NCBI RefSeq assembly: GCF_004138325.1
Contig: NZ_SBLB01000006.1
Location: forward strand, 62,001 to 126,000
Direction of reading: 5' to 3'
DNA: 64,000 nt
Source of the DNA: Spirosoma sordidisoli
GTDB lineage: Bacteria > Bacteroidota > Bacteroidia > Cytophagales > Spirosomataceae
The notes below the pieces were generated by a model, which saw nothing but the letters and a program-made list of their open reading frames with translations, was not told where the DNA came from and searched no databases. Within the stretch, counting starts at the first letter, position 1. The number at the start of each line of letters is the position of its first letter. The translations under genes and the position numbers were made by a program. Positions 54,913-63,872 of this stretch are shown piece by piece.

Positions 54913-56016
54913 ATGAAAGGCTTTCAGTTTTCCGACTACATACCCCCCGAGCAGAAAGAAGGCTCTAAATTCGATCAGCTCCTCAACATATTCCAGCAAC
55001 TGCTGCTGTTGACCTCCGGCGACGTTGAGCAGGCTATGTCGTGGATGAGCCAGCTCGACCGCCAATACGGCCTGACCGACGATAAATACGGCATCGGCAA
55101 TTTCTTCGACGACCTCAAGGAAAAGGGATACCTGACCGAAGAGAACCAGGAAGGCCGCATCGTGATGACGCCCAAGAGCGAGCAAACCATCCGGCGATCG
55201 GCGCTCGAAGAAATTTTTGGCAAGCTGAAACGGTCCAAGTCGGGAGGCAATCACAAAACCCCGTTTACCGGCACCGGCGACGAGCTGAGTAGCGACCTGC
55301 GGACCTACCAGTTTGGCGACACGCTCGAACAGATCTCGATGACCGAGTCGATCAAAAACGCGCAGATCAACAGTGGCGTTGAGGAGTTTACGCTCATGGA
55401 ACGCGATCTGGAGGTCACCGAGAAAGAGCAGAAGACCCAGACCTCTACCGTACTGATGATCGACATTAGCCACTCGATGATTCTGTACGGTGAAGACCGC
55501 ATCACGCCCGCCAAGAAAGTAGCACTGGCCCTGGTCGAACTGATCAAGATGAAATATCCGAAAGACACCCTCGACATTGTGGTGTTCGGCAACGACGCCT
55601 GGCAGATTCAGGCTAAAGACCTGCCCTACCTGGAGGTTGGCCCCTACCACACCAACACCGTGGCCGGGCTTGAACTGTCAATGGACCTGCTGCGTCGGCG
55701 GAAAAATAAGAACAAGCAGATTTTTATGATTACCGATGGTAAACCGACCTGTTTGAAGGAAGGCATCAAATATTATAAAAACTCGTTTGGGCTGGATCGG
55801 AAAGTGGTGAGCAAAACCCTGACCCTGGCCGCGCAATGCCGTCGGCTGGAGATCCCGATCACCACGTTCATGATTGCCAGCGATCCCTACCTGAAGCAGT
55901 TCGTGCAGGAGTTTACGAAAGTGAACAACGGCCGGGCCTACTACAGCGGATTACAGGGGCTGGGCAACATGATGTTCGAAGATTTTCAGCGCAACCGCCG
56001 GAAAAACATCAAATAA
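54913..56016 (+). CDS. VWA-domain protein, likely partner of a MoxR-type AAA ATPase
   Basis: From ATG 54913 the protein has 367 residues. The N-terminal half is helical and charged. The von Willebrand A domain (about 175-360) has a complete MIDAS start, DISHS (184-188), followed by DIVVFGNDAW, FMITDGKPTCLKEG and TTFMIASDPYL. Such VWA proteins work with MoxR/CoxD-like AAA ATPases as chaperones or insertion factors for metal centres. An AAA gene of that type lies at 60342-61880 on the opposite strand. The longer frame to 54736 crosses the repeat region and is not used. Confidence 0.88.
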   Translation: MKGFQFSDYIPPEQKEGSKFDQLLNIFQQLLLLTSGDVEQAMSWMSQLDRQYGLTDDKYGIGNFFDDLKEKGYLTEENQEGRIVMTPKSEQTIRRSALEEIFGKLKRSKSGGNHKTPFTGTGDELSSDLRTYQFGDTLEQISMTESIKNAQINSGVEEFTLMERDLEVTEKEQKTQTSTVLMIDISHSMILYGEDRITPAKKVALALVELIKMKYPKDTLDIVVFGNDAWQIQAKDLPYLEVGPYHTNTVAGLELSMDLLRRRKNKNKQIFMITDGKPTCLKEGIKYYKNSFGLDRKVVSKTLTLAAQCRRLEIPITTFMIASDPYLKQFVQEFTKVNNGRAYYSGLQGLGNMMFEDFQRNRRKNIK

Positions 56017-56138
56017 CGGGGATTCGGGATGACCCGTCGGGAGCTTCGCTACGTAGCGTCGGTACGATTTACGATAGCTGCGGGTGCTGATCTGACAACC
56101 GTTGACCGCGAATCCGAAACCAGCATCCGTTTAATCGC

Positions 56139-56999
56139 ATGACTAGTTCACCTAAAGTCGGGACGTCCATCCCGACTTTGTTTTTGTTCCTGAGCATGAC
56201 ACTGACGGCTTCGGGTCAGCCGTTACCCGACCGGCTGACGGCCTATCTGCAACAACTACCTGCGTCGGCGCGGGTGAGCGTGGCGGTCGAATCGCTGGCC
56301 GACAGTTCGGTTTCGTTTGCGCACCGGGCCGACGAGCGGGTTCCGTCGGCGAGCGTGATTAAGCTACCGATCCTGCTCGAAGCGATGGAGCGCGTCAAAG
56401 CCGGTACGCTCGACCTGGACGAGATCCATATCCTGACCGACGCCGAAAAAGTGGGGGGCGATGGTGTGCTTAAAACCTATTCGCACCGCAGTCGCATTGC
56501 CTACCGCGACCTGCTCCGGCTCATGATGGTATACAGCGACAATACAGCCACCAATATTTTCATTAACGAACTGGGTATGGACGCCATCAACGCCCGCATC
56601 CGCGCGGTCGGTCTCCCCAGGAGCCAGCTGAACCGGGTCATGATGGATACCCTGGCCGCCCGGCAGGGGCGCGACAACTACGTAACCTGCCTGGAGATGA
56701 ACAGGCTGTTGAAGAAAATCTACCACCGGCAGGTAGCCACGCCCGAGCTGTGTGAGCAGATGCTAACCCTGCTGAAGCAGAACGAAGATACCCTTACCAT
56801 ACCCCGGCTGCTGCCACCGGGTACCGTAGTTGCCCATAAAACCGGTACCCTGTCCTACGTCCGGGCCGACGTCGGCATCGTATACGCCCATCAGCCGTTT
56901 TTGTTATCGATCTTTGTAGAAGGGCTGCCAACGGCCGAAGCCGAGCGGACTATTGCCGAAACGGCCCGGATTTGTTTCACTTACTTCGCCAGGCCATGA
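56139..56999 (+). CDS. Class A beta-lactamase-fold serine hydrolase lacking the deacylation Glu
   Basis: This 286-residue protein has a probable signal peptide (LFLFLSMTLTASG). The active-site motifs are complete for acylation: SVIK (72-75), SDN (133-135) and HKTGT (233-237). The omega-loop position that is ExxLN in class A beta-lactamases reads RSQLN (161-165), so the general-base Glu is absent. It is therefore more likely a transpeptidase-like or carboxypeptidase-like enzyme than an antibiotic-degrading one. A terminator-like hairpin overlaps the first codons, so ATG 56196 is an alternative start. The stop overlaps the next start (ATGA). Confidence 0.85.
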   Translation: MTSSPKVGTSIPTLFLFLSMTLTASGQPLPDRLTAYLQQLPASARVSVAVESLADSSVSFAHRADERVPSASVIKLPILLEAMERVKAGTLDLDEIHILTDAEKVGGDGVLKTYSHRSRIAYRDLLRLMMVYSDNTATNIFINELGMDAINARIRAVGLPRSQLNRVMMDTLAARQGRDNYVTCLEMNRLLKKIYHRQVATPELCEQMLTLLKQNEDTLTIPRLLPPGTVVAHKTGTLSYVRADVGIVYAHQPFLLSIFVEGLPTAEAERTIAETARICFTYFARP

Positions 57000-57694
57000 C
57001 GACCTTTGCCGATCGAGCTATTCCGTATTACCACACACTGACTGCCCCGACCAACTTACCTCCTGGCCTCGGGGTTATGAATCCATATCAGGAGCCGGCC
57101 GTGCAGGCCATCGTAAGCGAGTTCTACGGCAAATTCTACAACGACACGACCCCGCGGGTGTTTGTGCTCGGCATCAACCCCGGTCGGTTTGGCGCGGGCG
57201 TAACGGGTATATCCTTCACCACCCCCCAGAACCTGGATCGGTACTGCGGCATTGCCAACAGCCTGCTCGATACCGGTCCGTCGCGCCGGCCGGAACTATC
57301 GAGTCGGTTCATCTATCAGGTTGTCGATGCGTTCGGGGGGGCGGGCGACTTCTACGGCCGGTTTTTCCTGACGTCGCTCTTCCCGCTGGCCCTCACCAAA
57401 GACGGGAAAAACTACAATTTCTACGACGACCGCCTGACCACCGATGCCTTGTGGCCCGCCATTACCGAAGCGGTACGAACCCAGACAGGCTTCGGCTACG
57501 ATCGGCGCGTGGCGGTCTGTCTGGGGCGTAAGAACGAAACCTACCTCCACCGACTCAATGACCAGCAGGGCTTTTTCGACCGGATCGTCACCCTCGACCA
57601 CCCGCGCTATATTCTTCAATACAAGGCCAAAAGCGTGGCAACGTACCTCGATCGATACATTACCACGCTTCACGATTGTCTGGACGCACAATAA
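56996..57694 (+). CDS. SMUG2-type uracil-DNA glycosylase family protein
   Basis: From ATG 56996 the protein has 232 residues. The core motif VFVLGINPGRFGAGVTGISF is the uracil-DNA glycosylase pocket of the SMUG2 branch. GRFFLTSLFPLALTKDGKNYNFY and the late VTLDHPRYILQYK (with H-P-R) support it. It excises uracil or oxidised pyrimidines from DNA. The start overlaps the preceding stop by 4 bases, so it is translationally coupled to a beta-lactamase-fold gene, an odd pairing. Confidence 0.88.
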   Translation: MTTFADRAIPYYHTLTAPTNLPPGLGVMNPYQEPAVQAIVSEFYGKFYNDTTPRVFVLGINPGRFGAGVTGISFTTPQNLDRYCGIANSLLDTGPSRRPELSSRFIYQVVDAFGGAGDFYGRFFLTSLFPLALTKDGKNYNFYDDRLTTDALWPAITEAVRTQTGFGYDRRVAVCLGRKNETYLHRLNDQQGFFDRIVTLDHPRYILQYKAKSVATYLDRYITTLHDCLDAQ

Positions 57695-57699
57695 CCCGT

Positions 57700-58221
57700 C
57701 TACTTCTTCATTTTGATGGTTGTGGTGTATGTTTTCGGCCCATTCCCATAGTCTTCTTCGGCCGACCTCACCAGGGTAAGCGTACTGTCGGTTCGGGCAA
57801 CATCATATACTCTGGACTGGAGATTACTGGACAGAGTCAGTTTATTTCCTTCCAGTTTCCAGGTGGAATTTTCTGCAATTCCGATCAGGTCGTATGCATA
57901 CAATGTACAGGTCGGAGCTTCTTTGATAATAACTCTCTTATTACTATTAAAAGTAACGGTGGTAGAGGTCAGGCAGGTGATTATATCAGTGCCTGACCCG
58001 TCAGACAAAGTATCCAGATAAGCGATCAGGTCAGTTATTTCCTCTCCCGTGTACAGCAGATCAGCGCCGGGCTCGCTTCTTAAGCCAGCGATACGCCAGG
58101 TTCCTTCAAGCAGGCTGGGGGTTACCGCGCTATCGGCCTCTTTCCTACAACTGCCAAACCAGAGCGGCATGGCCAGTAAGAGTGCCCAGGGCAATACCCT
58201 GGCTCCAGTCATATTCGTCAT
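57700..58221 (-). CDS. Lipocalin-like lipoprotein
   Basis: This 173-residue protein has a lipobox (LLAMPLWFGSC). The first strand after it, LLEGTWRIAGLRSE, matches the start of Bacteroidota lipocalin-like domains; the end has TWKLEGNKLTL and STLTLVRSAEEDYG. No ligand can be named. The start may be ATG 58221 or 58212. It converges on the glycosylase with 5 bases between stops. Confidence 0.78.
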   Translation of the reverse strand: MTNMTGARVLPWALLLAMPLWFGSCRKEADSAVTPSLLEGTWRIAGLRSEPGADLLYTGEEITDLIAYLDTLSDGSGTDIITCLTSTTVTFNSNKRVIIKEAPTCTLYAYDLIGIAENSTWKLEGNKLTLSSNLQSRVYDVARTDSTLTLVRSAEEDYGNGPKTYTTTIKMKK

Positions 58222-58400
58222 ATGAGTTGTTTGATAAATGTATGATTCTGACTCAAGTTGAACTCAAGTTGACTATCAGATACAGTTCGACGGGTAGTAT
58301 ACAGTAGAAGTAACGGCCCCAAATCGGTAGTAAGCGGTCATCCCCACCCGAAAAGTATAAACCCCTTTATTGTCTCTTTCTGACTAAAAACCTGTTTCTC

Positions 58401-59771
58401 ATGATCCGTATCCTGCTCGTTTTTCTGCTCGTCAGTTTATCCATCGTTGTGGCCCCAGCCCAGTCTGTCTACCAGCCGTCGGCCGAGAACCTGGCCGCCC
58501 GAAAAGCCTTTCAGGACGACAAATTCGGTCTTTTCATTCACTGGGGGGTCTACAGCCTCCTGGCCGATGGCGAATGGATCATGAACCAGCGGCAGATTCC
58601 GGCTAAAGACTACGAAAAGCTGCCGACCTTCTTCAACCCGGTCGATTTCAACGCGAAAGAATGGGTCAGCATGGCCAAAAATGCGGGCATGAAGTACATC
58701 ACCATCACCAGCAAACACCACGATGGTTTTGCGATGTACGACTCAAAGGTGTCAGATTATGATATCGTGGATCGGACGCCCTACAAAAAAGACGTGCTGA
58801 AAATGCTGGCCGACGAGTGTCAGGCGCAGGGCATCAAACTCTTCTTTTACCACTCGCACCTCGACTGGCACCACCCCGACTACTACCCACGCGGTCGCAC
58901 CGGCCAAAAAACCGGCCGACCCGAAAGTGGTGATTTTGAGAAGTACCTCACCTACATGGACACCCAGCTGACCGAACTGCTGACGAATTACGGACCCATC
59001 GCCGGCATCTGGTTCGACGGCTGGTGGGATCAGTCGTCCGACGATGCGGGCCACGTAGGAAAAACCGCTCCCGCCAACAAAAACGGCATCGACTGGAAAC
59101 TGGACCGCACCTACTCACTTATCCATAAACTCCAGCCAGCGGCCCTGATCGGCAACAACCACCACGTAGCGCCTTTCCCCGGCGAAGATTTTCAGATGTT
59201 CGAGAAAGATCTGCCGGGTAGCAAATCGACCGGGTTCAACGAAGCGCAGACCATCGGACAACTACCGCTCGAAACCTGCGAGACCATGAACGGCTCGTGG
59301 GGCTTCAACATCAAAGACAATCGGTACAAGAGCACCAAAGACCTGGTTCATTACCTGGTAAAAGCCGCCGGCCATAACGCCAATTTCCTGCTGAACGTAG
59401 GGCCGATGCCCAACGGCAAGATCCAGCCTGAATTTGTCAAATCGCTGGCCGAAATAGGTCAGTGGATGCAGAAAAACGGCGAAACGATCTACGGCACGCG
59501 GGGCGGACCGGTTGAGGCCCGTAACTGGGGCGTTACGACGGCGAAAGGCAACAAAGTCTATGTCCACATCCTCGACTGGGCCGACCGGCAACTGACGCTG
59601 CCCGCCCTGCCGGGTAAGGTAAGCGCAGCCCGGCTGTTTGCCGACAAAAGCCCCGTCAAAATCACCCAGTCGGCCGAGGGTGTGGTGCTGACCATGGCGG
59701 CTCCGCCAGCGGCCGATATGCTGGATACGATCATTGAACTGGATATGGCGCCGGCTACCGCTAAGAAGTAA
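58401..59771 (+). CDS. GH29 alpha-L-fucosidase
   Basis: This 456-residue secreted enzyme has a signal peptide (about 1-22). The N-terminus KFGLFIHWGVYSLLADGEW is the GH29 start. Then come MKYITITSKHHDGFAMYDSKVSDYD, GPIAGIWFDGWWDQ with the nucleophile Asp, and NFLLNVGPMPNGKI. A C-terminal beta domain follows. It removes terminal alpha-L-fucose from glycans. The neighbouring genes do not form a fucose pathway, so it seems to be a stand-alone enzyme. Confidence 0.95.
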   Translation: MIRILLVFLLVSLSIVVAPAQSVYQPSAENLAARKAFQDDKFGLFIHWGVYSLLADGEWIMNQRQIPAKDYEKLPTFFNPVDFNAKEWVSMAKNAGMKYITITSKHHDGFAMYDSKVSDYDIVDRTPYKKDVLKMLADECQAQGIKLFFYHSHLDWHHPDYYPRGRTGQKTGRPESGDFEKYLTYMDTQLTELLTNYGPIAGIWFDGWWDQSSDDAGHVGKTAPANKNGIDWKLDRTYSLIHKLQPAALIGNNHHVAPFPGEDFQMFEKDLPGSKSTGFNEAQTIGQLPLETCETMNGSWGFNIKDNRYKSTKDLVHYLVKAAGHNANFLLNVGPMPNGKIQPEFVKSLAEIGQWMQKNGETIYGTRGGPVEARNWGVTTAKGNKVYVHILDWADRQLTLPALPGKVSAARLFADKSPVKITQSAEGVVLTMAAPPAADMLDTIIELDMAPATAKK

Positions 59772-59861
59772 GATTTTGGCAGATGCCAAAACTCTGCGTT
59801 CTTTGCGTAGCGCTGCACTGGTTGCCTCAGGTTGGTGACCAGCTCGGCTTACTCTGCTCCT

Positions 59862-60176
59862 ATGCTCATCACGACTACGTCAAACATCGAAGGTAAGCAC
59901 ATTACCAAGTACATCGGTCTGGTTAATGGGGAAGCCATTATCGGTGCCAACATTGTCAAAGACTTTTTCGCCAGCATCCGCGATGTGGTTGGCGGTCGGT
60001 CAGGCGCCTACGAACAGGGCCTGCGTGAAGCCAAAAGTATTGCCATCAAAGAGATGGTCGACCAGGCTACCCGGCTCGGCGCCACCGCCATCATCGGTGT
60101 CGATCTGGACTACGAGACCATCGACGGCTCGATGCTTATGGTCAGCGCCAACGGCACGGCGGTCGTAACGGACTGA
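59862..60176 (+). CDS. YbjQ/UPF0145 heavy-metal-binding-domain protein
   Basis: From ATG 59862 the protein has 104 residues, the usual family length. Motifs are [43 protein letters not shown] and [29 protein letters not shown]. The family is pentameric and its role is unknown. The upstream start at 59832 is not conserved in the family. Confidence 0.92.
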   Translation: MLITTTSNIEGKHITKYIGLVNGEAIIGANIVKDFFASIRDVVGGRSGAYEQGLREAKSIAIKEMVDQATRLGATAIIGVDLDYETIDGSMLMVSANGTAVVTD

Positions 60177-60284
60177 GCTTACCAATAGCCTGTTCCGAAC
60201 GCCAGTTGCTCCGTATGGCAGCTTCTGGCGTTGGCGGGTTCTGTCGTAAAAACGAAAAAGTCCGCCCGGTGAGTGGGTGTTCAT

Positions 60285-60318
60285 AAACAAAAACGGGCTG
60301 AAGAGCCCGTTTTTGTTT
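60285..60318. terminator. Bidirectional terminator between YbjQ and AAA ATPase genes
   Basis: Fifteen-base arms (60285-60299 and 60304-60318) contain A-rich and T-rich sides around a GC core, with a 4-base loop. They lie between two convergent genes. Confidence 0.85.
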
Positions 60319-60341
60319 AATTCGTATGACTGGCAGATCGG

Positions 60342-61880
60342 TTAATACCGGTCGTCGTCTTCGTCTTCCTCTTCGTCGTCTTCGCCGAACTTGCTACCGG
60401 GGCTGAACATCGACCCGAGCAGGTCTTTGAACGACTGGCCCGTATCCATCGCTTTTTTGCCGACGAGCGAATGCTCGGCGAGTCCGTGCAGGGCAAACTC
60501 CATCATGAACAGTTTTTCGGGCTTGCTCAGTCGCGACTGAAACTGATCGACTACATCGTCGAGGCCGTCGATGGTGCGGAGCCGGGCTTCGTAATCGCGG
60601 TTGGTCAGGTCGTTGAGGATGTCCATCGTATTGCCATCGCCAAACCAGTCGGTAATCTTTTTGTAGGGATTGCCGCGTTTGTCTTTCTTGGCTTTTTCCG
60701 GATTGGGGAAGTACTGCAGAAACTGGTTCCGGATGGCTTTCCCGATCAGGTTCTGGGCCACAATGACGGGACCCTCTACCTCACCTTCGTAAACGAGCTC
60801 GACCTTACCGCAGATAGCCGGCACAACGCCGTACAGATCGGCAATGCGCACGTAGGTATCTTTCTCCCCGTTCAGCAACGCCCGGCGTTCGGCCGCCGAC
60901 AGCAGGTTTTCGTAGGCCGAGATGGTCATCCGGGCCGACACTCCGCTTTTGGCATCGACATATTCGCTTTCCCGGGCTTCGAGCGCAATCTGCTCGATGA
61001 GGTCGGCAATGATGTCGTTGGTTTTGACCATGCCTTTCTGCTCGGTCTTGACCACGGCTTCCTGCATCGTAATTTTCTTCCCGATCTCGATCGATTTCGG
61101 ATAGTGGGTCACGATCTGGCTGTCGATCCGGTCTTTCAGCGGAGTTACGATGCTACCCCGGTTCGTATAATCCTCAGGGTTAGCCGTGAAGACGAACTGA
61201 ATATCGAGGGGCAACCGAAGTTTGAAACCCCGAATCTGGATGTCGCCTTCCTGAAGAATGTTGAAGAGCGAAACCTGAATACGGGCCTGCAGATCGGGTA
61301 GTTCGTTGATGACGAATATGCACCGGTGCGACCGCGGAATCAGCCCAAAGTGAATGGTTCGCTCGTCGGAATACGGTAGTTTCAGCGTGGCGGCTTTGAT
61401 CGGGTCGACATCCCCGATCAGGTCGGCTACCGACACATCGGGCGTAGCCAGTTTTTCCGTGTAGCGATCGTTGCGGTGAAGCCAGGCTATGGGCGTGTCA
61501 TCCCCCTTCTCCGCAATCAGATCAAGCGCGTAACGCGACAGTGGCTCGAGCGGATCGTCGTTCAGTTCAGAACCGGCCACGAACGGAATGTACTCGTCGA
61601 GCAGATTCACCATCAGGCGGGCAATCCGGGTTTTAGCCTGTCCGCGTAACCCGAGCAGGTTGATGTGGTGCATCGACAGAATAGCCCGTTCAACGTCGGG
61701 AATGACGGTGTCTTCGTACCCCCATATTCCTGGAAACACCACTTCTTTATCCTTGATGCGTTGAATCAGGTTATCGCGCAGTTCCTGCTTGATGGATCGG
61801 GATTCGTAGCCGGCGGCTTTCAGCTCGCCCAGGGTCGTAATTTTGGTTAAATTAGATGATTTCAGGCTGCGATAGTTCAT
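60342..61880 (-). CDS. MoxR/magnesium-chelatase-type AAA+ ATPase
   Basis: This 512-residue protein has Walker A GLRGQAKT (77-84), a Walker B-like CIFVINEL and the DIQFVFTANPEDY sensor region. The last 15 residues are an acidic tail (DDEEEDEDDD). The overall layout is that of ChlI/MoxR-type ATPases, not a sigma-54 activator. Its likely partner is the VWA protein at 54913-56016. Together they would act as a chaperone-type insertase, perhaps for a metal centre; the client is unknown. Confidence 0.9.
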   Translation of the reverse strand: MNYRSLKSSNLTKITTLGELKAAGYESRSIKQELRDNLIQRIKDKEVVFPGIWGYEDTVIPDVERAILSMHHINLLGLRGQAKTRIARLMVNLLDEYIPFVAGSELNDDPLEPLSRYALDLIAEKGDDTPIAWLHRNDRYTEKLATPDVSVADLIGDVDPIKAATLKLPYSDERTIHFGLIPRSHRCIFVINELPDLQARIQVSLFNILQEGDIQIRGFKLRLPLDIQFVFTANPEDYTNRGSIVTPLKDRIDSQIVTHYPKSIEIGKKITMQEAVVKTEQKGMVKTNDIIADLIEQIALEARESEYVDAKSGVSARMTISAYENLLSAAERRALLNGEKDTYVRIADLYGVVPAICGKVELVYEGEVEGPVIVAQNLIGKAIRNQFLQYFPNPEKAKKDKRGNPYKKITDWFGDGNTMDILNDLTNRDYEARLRTIDGLDDVVDQFQSRLSKPEKLFMMEFALHGLAEHSLVGKKAMDTGQSFKDLLGSMFSPGSKFGEDDEEEDEDDDRY

Positions 61881-62056
61881 CGGGAGTTAATGATAATGTA
61901 GAATGAATAATGGGAATGTACAGGCCAGATGCGGGAGTCACTCTACATCATTCACTATCTACTAATCCTAACAGGCATTCGAATGAAATGGTTTTTAGAC
62001 GTCAAAAATGGCTAATTTTACAGACCTTGTGCCAGGCAGGAGCCGCTTTATCGTTT

Positions 62057-63859
62057 ATGAAATCAGCTTTATCCTACGTTATCCTTTCCTGTTTTACCCT
62101 CGCGATGGTAGCGGGCTGTCGCGTCCAGAGCAATCCACCGGAGCTTACCGGCCTGACGCCACGCCAGGCTTTTGTAGGCGAAGAAGCGGTGTTGAAGGGA
62201 TACCAGTTCGGTACTGATCCGGCGGTATTGTTCAGCAACAGCGAAACCTCGCTGGCCGCGCCCATACTCAGCCATGACGACAATACCATTCGGGTCCGGA
62301 TTCCATTGATCGCGCCAGGCCCCGCCCGGGTGCAGGTACGCACCGACGAAGGAACATCGGACCCGTTGCCTTTCATTGTACAGCAACCATCGCCGAGCGT
62401 AGCCACGATAACCCCCGGCAATGGCCTGCCCGGCACCGCCGTTGTCATTGCCGGCAATTACCTGAACCAGCTGATTCGGGTGCGTTTCAACGAAGCGGGG
62501 GCTGTCATCAAAGACAGCTCGGCCCAGAAACTGACCGTTACGGTTCCCACCAACGCACCCCGAGGGCCCCTGTCGATCATCATCGAAACCGCCGGTGGGC
62601 AAACTAGCTTTCCGTTTATCGTAGCGGGCACACCCACCATCACGGCCGTCAGCCCAGTCTCGGTGCGGGCCGGGGGCGACCTGCTTATTCAGGGAACGAA
62701 CCTGACCGACGGCGTCGTACGGGTGAACGGACTGGCTATTTTCCGGGAACAGACGACCGTTAAAGACACGGAAATACGGGCCAGAATCCCTGACAACGCC
62801 ACGTCCGGCCCCGTTACGGTTACGGTATTTGACAAGCTTGTAGCGACCAGCCCGCAGCCGGTTCAGGTCGTTCGGCAACCGGTGCTGGCTAACCTGAACA
62901 GCCGCGAGGGTATTCAGGGCGATAAGGTCTTGCTCAACGGGTTCAACCTGAGTACCGTGTCGGGCGTGCTGTTCAACACGACCGCGGCCCCCTTCCGGGT
63001 AATCAGCGATACGCAGCTTGAGGCAACGGTCCCCGCCCTGCCTGCTCCTACATCGGTAACGGTTACGCTCAGCGGTGTGGGGGGCAGTTTTGCCGAAAAT
63101 AACGCTTTCTTTTTCTATACGATTCCGGGGGCTATTACCGTCAACCCGGCCCGGCAGCTCCGCGAACGGGCCATCACGATTACCGGTCCCAATCTGCATC
63201 GCATTCAGGAAGTTCGCGTGAGCGGGCAGCCGGTTCCGATTACAGGCCGGGTGGAAGGATCCGAACTTACGGTCAACGTGCCCGGCAATGCGGTTAGCGG
63301 CCCGGTTACCGTAACCAACCGGGCCGGTACCGCCACCACAGCCCGGCCACTGGTTGTCGTGCAAAAACCGGTTATAACCGACATTATTCCGAAGGTTGCC
63401 CGGCCCGGCGAGCGCGTCGTACTGCGGGGCGACTTCCTGCTGAATGCGCAGATCGTTTTTGCCGGCACCACCGCCCCGGCCGCCGATGGAGGTCGGAACG
63501 AGGACACAGAACGCTGGGTGCTGGTACCGACCGATGCGCAGACCGGCCCACTCCGGATCACCAACGCTACCAACGATCCAACCACAACGGAGTTGTTCAC
63601 CGTGCTTCGGGTCGTTACCAACGTCGATTTTTCGCCCAAGACGGCTAAAGTTGGCGATGAGCTGGTCATCACGGGTACCAATCTGGCCTCTGTACAGGAC
63701 GTTCGGTTCAACAACGGAGCGCTGGCGGCCACCCGGTTCACGCTGAGCAACAACACGATCCGGGTAACGGTACCCACCGGTGCCATTACCGGCCAGATCT
63801 GCCTCATCAACGGAGCCGGCACCACCTGTACCAGCGCCAACGTTACGATCAGTCGGTAA
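62057..63859 (+). CDS. Lipoprotein with tandem IPT/TIG repeats
   Basis: From ATG 62057 the protein has 600 residues. It has a lipobox (LSCFTLAMVAGC). It is made of about six to seven IPT/TIG-type beta sandwiches, each with a P-x-x-G turn and a conserved end of the form [ILV]-x-V-x-[VI]-P. Examples are TPRQAFVGEEAVLKGYQFG, TPGNGLPGTAVVIAGNYLN and IPKVARPGERVVLRGDFL. Such proteins are surface adhesins or glycan-binding lipoproteins. No catalytic domain was seen. Confidence 0.85.
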   Translation: MKSALSYVILSCFTLAMVAGCRVQSNPPELTGLTPRQAFVGEEAVLKGYQFGTDPAVLFSNSETSLAAPILSHDDNTIRVRIPLIAPGPARVQVRTDEGTSDPLPFIVQQPSPSVATITPGNGLPGTAVVIAGNYLNQLIRVRFNEAGAVIKDSSAQKLTVTVPTNAPRGPLSIIIETAGGQTSFPFIVAGTPTITAVSPVSVRAGGDLLIQGTNLTDGVVRVNGLAIFREQTTVKDTEIRARIPDNATSGPVTVTVFDKLVATSPQPVQVVRQPVLANLNSREGIQGDKVLLNGFNLSTVSGVLFNTTAAPFRVISDTQLEATVPALPAPTSVTVTLSGVGGSFAENNAFFFYTIPGAITVNPARQLRERAITITGPNLHRIQEVRVSGQPVPITGRVEGSELTVNVPGNAVSGPVTVTNRAGTATTARPLVVVQKPVITDIIPKVARPGERVVLRGDFLLNAQIVFAGTTAPAADGGRNEDTERWVLVPTDAQTGPLRITNATNDPTTTELFTVLRVVTNVDFSPKTAKVGDELVITGTNLASVQDVRFNNGALAATRFTLSNNTIRVTVPTGAITGQICLINGAGTTCTSANVTISR

Positions 63860-63872
63860 GTTTTGGGGAGGC

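Noticed and set aside
56139-56999. Antibiotic-resistance beta-lactamase
   Set aside because: The Glu of the omega loop needed for deacylation is missing (RSQLN), so resistance is not supported.
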